Notes under the pieces: model-generated
The model's input: the letters and a program-made list of their open reading frames with translations, nothing else
The model's database searches: none
What the model was told of the DNA's origin: nothing
Source of the DNA: Peptococcaceae bacterium UBA3933
Lineage (GTDB): Bacteria > Bacillota > Peptococcia > Peptococcales > BICA1-8
Length of the DNA: 17,887 nt
Assembly: GCA_002385805.1 (NCBI GenBank)
Contig: DGEF01000007.1
Span: forward strand, 6,683-24,569
Direction: 5' to 3'
Position numbers and translations under genes: made by a program
Shown here: one piece after another, positions 13,516 to 17,887 of the stretch
How positions within the stretch are numbered: position 1 is the first letter of the stretch
How the letters are laid out: each line of letters starts with the position of its first letter

Positions 13516-13794
13516 TTATTCTTCTTCTTCGATTAATTCTTGCCAAGCATCGGCAACTTTTTCCCATTCTTCATCATCTTCAATATCGAAGAGAATGTCA
13601 TCACCGTTTTCATCTTTGCCGATTTTTAAAATTATAGCTTCCTCAGACTCTTCCTCATCATCCAAAATAGGAGCAAGAATCGCATATTGCTGCTCATCTA
13701 CTTCGATAGAATCAATAAAAGCAAAATCGTGTTCTTGTCCCTCTTCATCCACTAAGGTAACAACACCAATCTCTTCCTCATGGTTATTAACCAA
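13516..13794 (-). CDS. yrzB: DUF1292 family protein (YrzB-like)
   Basis: A 92-residue, strongly acidic protein of the DUF1292 family. It contains the typical blocks VVTLVDEEGQEHDF, YAILAPI and GDDILFDIEDDEEWEKV (about residues 10-83), and ends in a run of Glu. The start is taken as TTG at 13794 because AGAGGTG lies 6 nt upstream; a GTG three codons earlier lies within that site. It occupies the same place as Bacillus yrzB, after ruvX, and has its own near-consensus promoter and a terminator, so it is a single-gene unit here. No molecular function is known. Confidence 0.88.
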   Translation of the reverse strand: MVNNHEEEIGVVTLVDEEGQEHDFAFIDSIEVDEQQYAILAPILDDEEESEEAIILKIGKDENGDDILFDIEDDEEWEKVADAWQELIEEEE

Positions 13795-13827
13795 AATTAA
13801 CACCTCTTTTCTATAAAAGCTATTGCC

Positions 13828-13856
13828 ATTGTAGCCGTTTTACCATACCTTGTCAA
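13828..13856 (-). promoter_or_regulatory. Sigma-A promoter of the DUF1292 gene
   Basis: TTGACA (13851-13856), a 17-bp spacer and TACAAT (13828-13833) on the minus strand form a near-consensus promoter. Transcription would begin near 13821, about 27 nt before the proposed TTG start. Confidence 0.85.
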
Positions 13857-13890
13857 CTTTTTCCTAATAAGAGTATGCCCTTTTTTTAGC

Positions 13891-14301
13891 CTATATTATT
13901 CTATCCAAATAGCTTTGTAAAATTACGGTAGCTGCCAGTTTGTCCACAACTTTTTTACGTTTTTTTCTGGACACATCACCGGCTATTAATGTTTTTTCGG
14001 CTGTCACCGTACTTAACCTTTCATCAAGAAAAATCACATTAATATCCCGTGCTTTAACCAGATGGTCAATAAATTCTTTTACTTTTTGGGCCTGAGGTCC
14101 TAAAGTACCGTTCATGTTTTTGGGTAACCCCACCACCAGTTTTTCTACTTCATATTCATCCATTAGCTCAAGTAGGTATTGTATATCTTTCTCCAAAGAC
14201 GTTCTTTCTAAAGTTTGCAAACCTTGAGCCGTGATTTTAAGAGGGTCGCTAATAGAAATACCTATTCTTTTGTCACCGATATCTAAACCCATTACCCGCA
14301 T
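13891..14301 (-). CDS. ruvX: Putative pre-16S rRNA nuclease / Holliday junction resolvase RuvX (YqgF)
   Basis: A 136-residue protein of the YqgF/RuvX family, RNase H-like fold and normal length. Acidic catalytic positions are D7 in GLDIGDKRIG, E94 in LDERLST and D120 in VVDKLAA; VVGLPKNMNG (56-65) is the conserved loop. In E. coli YqgF takes part in 16S rRNA 5'-end maturation, and the Holliday-junction activity is described for other members, so the exact role is not settled. AAGGAG lies 7 nt before the ATG. It starts 14 nt after the aldo/keto reductase stop, so it is in that operon. No terminator is evident after it; the DUF1292 promoter follows. Confidence 0.93.
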   Translation of the reverse strand: MRVMGLDIGDKRIGISISDPLKITAQGLQTLERTSLEKDIQYLLELMDEYEVEKLVVGLPKNMNGTLGPQAQKVKEFIDHLVKARDINVIFLDERLSTVTAEKTLIAGDVSRKKRKKVVDKLAATVILQSYLDRII

Positions 14302-14315
14302 AATTTAACTCCTTT

Positions 14316-15263
14316 TTATATAACTTTAATCGCAAAATAAGGACAAACACCGGCGCAGTAACCGCAGAGAAGACATTTTTCTTTTTCTACTTTAGCCCGG
14401 GCTTCAATAATCTGTAAAGCCTTTTGGGGACATTTGGCTACACAGGCCCCACAGCCTTCGCAATAATCTTCAATTAGTAAGTAACGAACTTTGTTTTTTA
14501 CGATTTCCAGGTCTTCAGGATCCGGTTCGCGTCCTTCGGCCAAGGCCAAATTAATATTTACTTCAGATATAGACTGCATTCCTACCGCAACCGCATCTAA
14601 TTCCGGTCTTTGCAAAGCCCAGGTCAAAGCCTTCTCAGCCTCAGCTAATAAATTTCCTCCTCCGATAGGCTTCATCCCATAAATCCCTTTACCCATACTT
14701 TTCCCCTGTTTTAATAAACTTAACATTTCATCTCTGGTTCCGTCTAAAATTCCCAGACCCTGATAATTAATCAAGGGATGAATGATTTCCATTTCCGGTA
14801 TTTCCAGAGCCCCTTTAACACCTGCTACAGTATGTGTAGATAAGCCTATGGCTCTCACCAGGCCTTGAGCCTTCGCCTTTAAGAGATACTCTACCGCCTG
14901 CCAGTGGCCTTTAATTGTTAAGATACTTTCCTGTTCGTGTAACAGAAAAATATCAATAACATCCCTGTCTAACTCACGCCGGGCTTTTTCCAAGCTTTCC
15001 TTCATCACGGAAGCTTCATAGGCATAAGATTTAGTGGCAATTATTACTTCCTTTGAATAACCTTTTAAAGCTTCCCTAATATAAGGATATGTATCATAAA
15101 TTTCTGCTGTATCAATGAAATTTACACCGCGTTCCAAAGCATGTCTGATGATTTTTGAACCCTGTTTTAGTGACAAATTAGCTTGTAAAGGTCCGATAGT
15201 TAAAGATCCAAAACAGACTTTGGAGACTTTTAGGTTAGTTTTACCTAAATAATTATAATCCAT
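14316..15263 (-). CDS. Aldo/keto reductase fused to a 2x[4Fe-4S] ferredoxin domain
   Basis: A 315-residue cytosolic oxidoreductase. The aldo/keto reductase barrel (about 1-255) shows the catalytic tetrad: D51 and Y56 in FIDTAEIYD, K78 in ATKS and H109 in LLHE. The C-terminal part (about 262-315) has two full cysteine sets, C268-x2-C271-x2-C274-x3-C278-P and C297-x2-C300-x2-C303-x3-C307-P, for two [4Fe-4S] clusters. The fusion is common in anaerobes and implies electron exchange with ferredoxin, with or without NAD(P)H. Substrate unknown. The ATG at 15263 follows AGGTGGG by 6 nt; upstream in-frame codons overlap ireB and a hairpin and are not used. It is placed between ireB and ruvX, adjacent in Bacillus. 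Confidence 0.9.
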   Translation of the reverse strand: MDYNYLGKTNLKVSKVCFGSLTIGPLQANLSLKQGSKIIRHALERGVNFIDTAEIYDTYPYIREALKGYSKEVIIATKSYAYEASVMKESLEKARRELDRDVIDIFLLHEQESILTIKGHWQAVEYLLKAKAQGLVRAIGLSTHTVAGVKGALEIPEMEIIHPLINYQGLGILDGTRDEMLSLLKQGKSMGKGIYGMKPIGGGNLLAEAEKALTWALQRPELDAVAVGMQSISEVNINLALAEGREPDPEDLEIVKNKVRYLLIEDYCEGCGACVAKCPQKALQIIEARAKVEKEKCLLCGYCAGVCPYFAIKVI

Positions 15264-15294
15264 ATTATTCCCACCTGCTGATAAATGAAGATAA

Positions 15295-15314
15295 GCCCCA
15301 CCATAGGGCGGGGC
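15295..15314 (-). repeat. G+C-rich hairpin between ireB and the aldo/keto reductase gene
   Basis: On the minus strand GCCCCGCC (15307-15314) and GGTGGGGC (15295-15302) pair over 8 positions, one G-U, with a CTAT loop. The downstream sequence is TTATCTTCATTT, not a true T-run, so it is at most a partial terminator that could lower expression of the reductase and ruvX relative to ireB. Confidence 0.55.
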
Positions 15315-15325
15315 ACATTGAATAG

Positions 15326-15589
15326 TCAACTATTCCATTTAGCTAAGTAATTTTTCAATAACTCTTCTAAAAGCTCATCCCTTTCCAGTTTGCGAATAAG
15401 ATTACGGGCATCCTTATAACTGGTTATATAAGCCGGGTCTCCGGAAATTAAATAACCAACCATTTGATTAATAGGATTATAACCTTTTTCCTTTAAAGCT
15501 TCGTAAACACTTACTAAAATGTCCTTAGCCGAAACATCGTCATCACTATTTATTTTAAAATACATGGTACGATCCAGGTCAGCAGACAT
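15326..15589 (-). CDS. IreB family regulatory phosphoprotein (UPF0297/YrzL)
   Basis: An 87-residue cytosolic protein of the IreB family. The highly conserved block EKGYNPINQMVGYLISGDPAY begins near residue 34 and is followed by DARNLIRKLERDELLEEL (60-77). In Enterococcus the homologue is phosphorylated on N-terminal threonines by the PASTA kinase IreK and modulates cell-envelope stress tolerance; here T8 in DRTMYF is the only Thr in the corresponding region. The start is the ATG at 15589, 9 nt after GGGAG; a TTG three codons earlier is too close to that site. It lies directly downstream of alaS, the usual Firmicute order. Confidence 0.93.
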   Translation of the reverse strand: MSADLDRTMYFKINSDDDVSAKDILVSVYEALKEKGYNPINQMVGYLISGDPAYITSYKDARNLIRKLERDELLEELLKNYLAKWNS

Positions 15590-15683
15590 CCAGATCAACT
15601 CCCTTAGAGCTAATATAATATTTCCTATTGTTTAGTAGTTCTCTATAAAATTGGGAATTCCTTTAACAGACATCTAAATTTTT

Positions 15684-17887
15684 TTATTTTAATTGTTCAC
15701 TAACCAGATTTTCTACCAAGTCTAAGGCAGCCTGCAATTGAGTAACATCTTTGCCGCCGGCCTGGGCCATATCAGGACGACCGCCGCCTCCTCCGCCTGC
15801 CTTTTTGGCTACTTCCCTTATAATATTGCCTGCATGAATACCTTTTTGGACTAAATCCTTGGTTACGGTAGCTACAAAGTTTACTTTGTCCTCATTCTTA
15901 GTTCCCAAAACAACCACACCAGAACCTAATTTATCCCGGAACATATCGGCTAAAGAGCGTAAATTATTCATATCAGAGGCGGCTACCTCTAATGCTAATA
16001 CTTTTACCCCTTTTATATCTTTTACTTTATTTAGTAGTTCATTTACCTGCTGCTTAGAAATCTGGGCATTTAGCTTTTCTATTTCTTTTTGATTTTCTTT
16101 AATTTCCGCCAATAAATGTTCTATTTTTCCTACAAGGTCATTAACGTTTACTTTCAGAGTTTTAGCTGCTTCATCAAGTAGTTTTTCACGTGAATTAATG
16201 AACTCTAAAGCTTTTTCCCCGGTTACCGCTTCAATCCTTCTTATCCCTGCGGCTACGGCTCCTTCGTGGATTATTTTAAAAAGCCCTATTTCACTAGTAT
16301 TTCCTACATGGGTGCCTCCACATAACTCTAAACTAAAATCACCGGCTTTTACACAACGGACAACATCACCATATTTCTCACCGAATAAAGCTACTGCTCC
16401 TAATCTTTTTGCTTCTTCCAAACCGGTCTCAAAGGTTGAAACAGGATGGGCAGCTAAAATTTCCTGGTTAACCCTTTTTTCAATTTCTTCCAGTTCTTCT
16501 TTACTTACCTGACTGAAATGAGAAAAGTCAAAGCGCAAACGATTAGCTTCTACTAATGATCCGGCCTGATTAACATGCTCTCCCAAAACCTCTTTTAGCA
16601 CTTTATGCAATAAATGAGTAGCCGTATGGTTACGGGCTGTGGCTTTGCGTTGAGTAGAAGTAACTTGAGCTTTTACCTTGGCATCTTGGGTAATGGTTCC
16701 TGAAACCTGACCTTCATGGATAATCTTTCCGTCAGGCATTGCCGTTGTATTCATAACCTCTATTTTACCGGTTTCACCATAGATGAATCCTTGGTCACCC
16801 ACTTGTCCGCCGCCTTCAGCATAAAAAGGAGTTTGATCTAATACCACAAAAACATAATCTCCTTCATTTGCCTCAGATACCTTTTCTCCGTTATTAATCA
16901 TCCCTAGGATTACCGAATCTGTTTCTAAAGTATTATAACCAACAAATTTTGTTTTAGGTAAATCACCTAAATGTTCATTAACGGTTAAAGCTAAGTCCCA
17001 GGCGCGAACATCTTTTTGGGCGCTGCGAGCTCTTTGTCTCTGCTCCTCCATAGCCTGATTAAAGCCTTCTATATCTACAGCTAGACCGTGTTCAAAAGCT
17101 ATGTCTTGAGTTAAATCTAAAGGAAAACCATAAGTATCATAAAGGGTAAAGACCACTTGGCCGGGAATTTCCTGACCGCCCTCTTTTTTAATCTTTTCTA
17201 TTTTTTCATTTACCAGTTTAATACCTTCGTTCAATGTTTCGTGAAAACGTTCTTCTTCTGCTTTTATAACTTTTTTAATATACTCTAAATTGTCATTAAT
17301 CTCAGGATAAATATATCCCATTAAATCATTTACCGTAGAACTTAACTTATAAAGGAAAGGTTCATCTATTCCCAATACCTTACCAAATCTTACCGCACGT
17401 CTTAAAATTCTTCGTAAAACATAACCTCTTCCTTCGTTACTGGGCAATACACCGTCCCCAATTAAAAATGTACATGAACGAATATGATCAGCCACTACGC
17501 GGAAGGGGAATCCTTTTTCATTAGGTTCATATTTTTTTCCACAAAGCTTTTCTACTTCCGTAATCAAAGGTTTAATTAAATCTGTGTCAAAATTGCTGTC
17601 TACATTTTGGACAATTGAAGCTAATCTTTCCAGTCCCATACCTGTATCAATACTGGGTCTGGGTAAAGGAGTAAGGACTCCCTGTTCATCCCGGTTGTAT
17701 TGCATAAATACCAGGTTCCAAATTTCCAACCAGCGGTCACAATCACACTTACCAATAGCACATTCAGGGGCATCACACCTTTTATCTTCACCCCTGTCAA
17801 TTAATATTTCACTACAGGGGCCACAAGGTCCTGTATCACCCATTGACCAAAAATTATCTTTTTCCCCTAAACGGATAATCCTTTCCG
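15684..17887 (-). CDS. alaS: Alanyl-tRNA synthetase, 5' end cut by window edge
   Basis: Partial: 733 residues are visible and the reading frame stays open to the window end (ERIIRLGEKDNFWSMGDTGP), so an ATG inside it at 17843 is not the true start. About 140-150 N-terminal residues, including the first aminoacylation motifs, should lie outside. AlaRS charges tRNA-Ala and edits mischarged Ser and Gly. Visible landmarks are GDTGPCGPCSE near the right edge, a Cys-rich insertion (GKCDCDRWLEIWN), the editing-site pair HTATH (codons 16614-16628) and CGGTH (16308-16322), which together bind zinc, and the C-Ala domain with GGGGGGRPDMAQAGG (from 15797 leftwards). A coiled-coil linker (16030-16140) joins editing and C-Ala domains. 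The protein is complete at its C-terminus. ireB follows after about 95 nt. Confidence 0.97.
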   Translation of the reverse strand, partial: ERIIRLGEKDNFWSMGDTGPCGPCSEILIDRGEDKRCDAPECAIGKCDCDRWLEIWNLVFMQYNRDEQGVLTPLPRPSIDTGMGLERLASIVQNVDSNFDTDLIKPLITEVEKLCGKKYEPNEKGFPFRVVADHIRSCTFLIGDGVLPSNEGRGYVLRRILRRAVRFGKVLGIDEPFLYKLSSTVNDLMGYIYPEINDNLEYIKKVIKAEEERFHETLNEGIKLVNEKIEKIKKEGGQEIPGQVVFTLYDTYGFPLDLTQDIAFEHGLAVDIEGFNQAMEEQRQRARSAQKDVRAWDLALTVNEHLGDLPKTKFVGYNTLETDSVILGMINNGEKVSEANEGDYVFVVLDQTPFYAEGGGQVGDQGFIYGETGKIEVMNTTAMPDGKIIHEGQVSGTITQDAKVKAQVTSTQRKATARNHTATHLLHKVLKEVLGEHVNQAGSLVEANRLRFDFSHFSQVSKEELEEIEKRVNQEILAAHPVSTFETGLEEAKRLGAVALFGEKYGDVVRCVKAGDFSLELCGGTHVGNTSEIGLFKIIHEGAVAAGIRRIEAVTGEKALEFINSREKLLDEAAKTLKVNVNDLVGKIEHLLAEIKENQKEIEKLNAQISKQQVNELLNKVKDIKGVKVLALEVAASDMNNLRSLADMFRDKLGSGVVVLGTKNEDKVNFVATVTKDLVQKGIHAGNIIREVAKKAGGGGGGRPDMAQAGGKDVTQLQAALDLVENLVSEQLK

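Noticed and set aside
13595..13816. Ser-rich plus-strand reading frame opposite the DUF1292 gene
   Set aside because: It is the complement of the Glu/Asp-rich coding sequence; composition explains it and no start signal is present.
17841..17843. ATG at 17843 as the start of alaS
   Set aside because: The frame is open to the window edge and the upstream residues (ERIIRLGEKDNFWS) are typical AlaRS sequence, so this Met is internal.

Overview
The window reads as an A+T-rich chromosomal segment of an endospore-forming, anaerobic Firmicute, probably class Clostridia. The evidence is a sigma-K gene that keeps its pro-sequence, a 4Fe-4S-ferredoxin-tailed aldo/keto reductase, a VanW/G5 cell-wall protein, Spo0A-box-like sites and low-GC Gram-positive ribosome binding sites with frequent TTG/GTG starts. 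I cannot name the genus. No rRNA, tRNA, CRISPR array, transposase or phage gene is visible.

Left part (1-1730, minus strand): a YqeG-type HAD phosphatase with its own extended -10 promoter, sporulation sigma factor sigK, and a small FmdB-type zinc ribbon gene with a textbook promoter and terminator. A long gene-poor stretch (1646-2132) separates these from two plus-strand genes. It holds divergent promoters, two terminator-like hairpins, and a 15-codon ORF whose strong Shine-Dalgarno is the 3' arm of one hairpin. The two plus-strand genes are a HisC-like class I/II aminotransferase and a YkvI-family membrane transporter, closed by a strong terminator. Downstream lies a second, unexplained long hairpin (4404-4453).

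Middle part (4531-8700): a minus-strand HD-GYP cyclic-di-GMP phosphodiesterase is divergent from a plus-strand secreted protein with two stalk (copper-amine-oxidase-N-like) repeats and a GH18 hydrolase domain. Their shared 261-bp spacer holds three Spo0A-box-like sites, one perfect, and a 14-bp perfect palindrome. The GH18 gene overlaps tail-to-tail by 21 bp with a minus-strand class B penicillin-binding protein gene.

Right part (8789-17887, minus strand): this is the conserved Firmicute cluster alaS - ireB/yrzL - ruvX - yrzB (DUF1292) - mltG - trmR - U32/trhP, with extra genes added. A ferredoxin-fused aldo/keto reductase sits between ireB and ruvX, a VanW/G5 protein sits between DUF1292 and mltG, and a DUF4911 gene overlaps the end of the U32 gene. 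TrmR and the U32 protein likely make 5-methoxyuridine at tRNA position 34 through a 5-hydroxyuridine step; the stop/start overlaps of trmR-trhP-DUF4911 imply translational coupling. MltG, VanW and the PBP point to cell-envelope work. alaS is cut by the right edge of the window.

The least ordinary elements are the aminotransferase leader RNA, the 4404-4453 hairpin, the Spo0A-box cluster and the DUF4911 gene coupled to tRNA-modification genes. All of these are inferences from sequence pattern.
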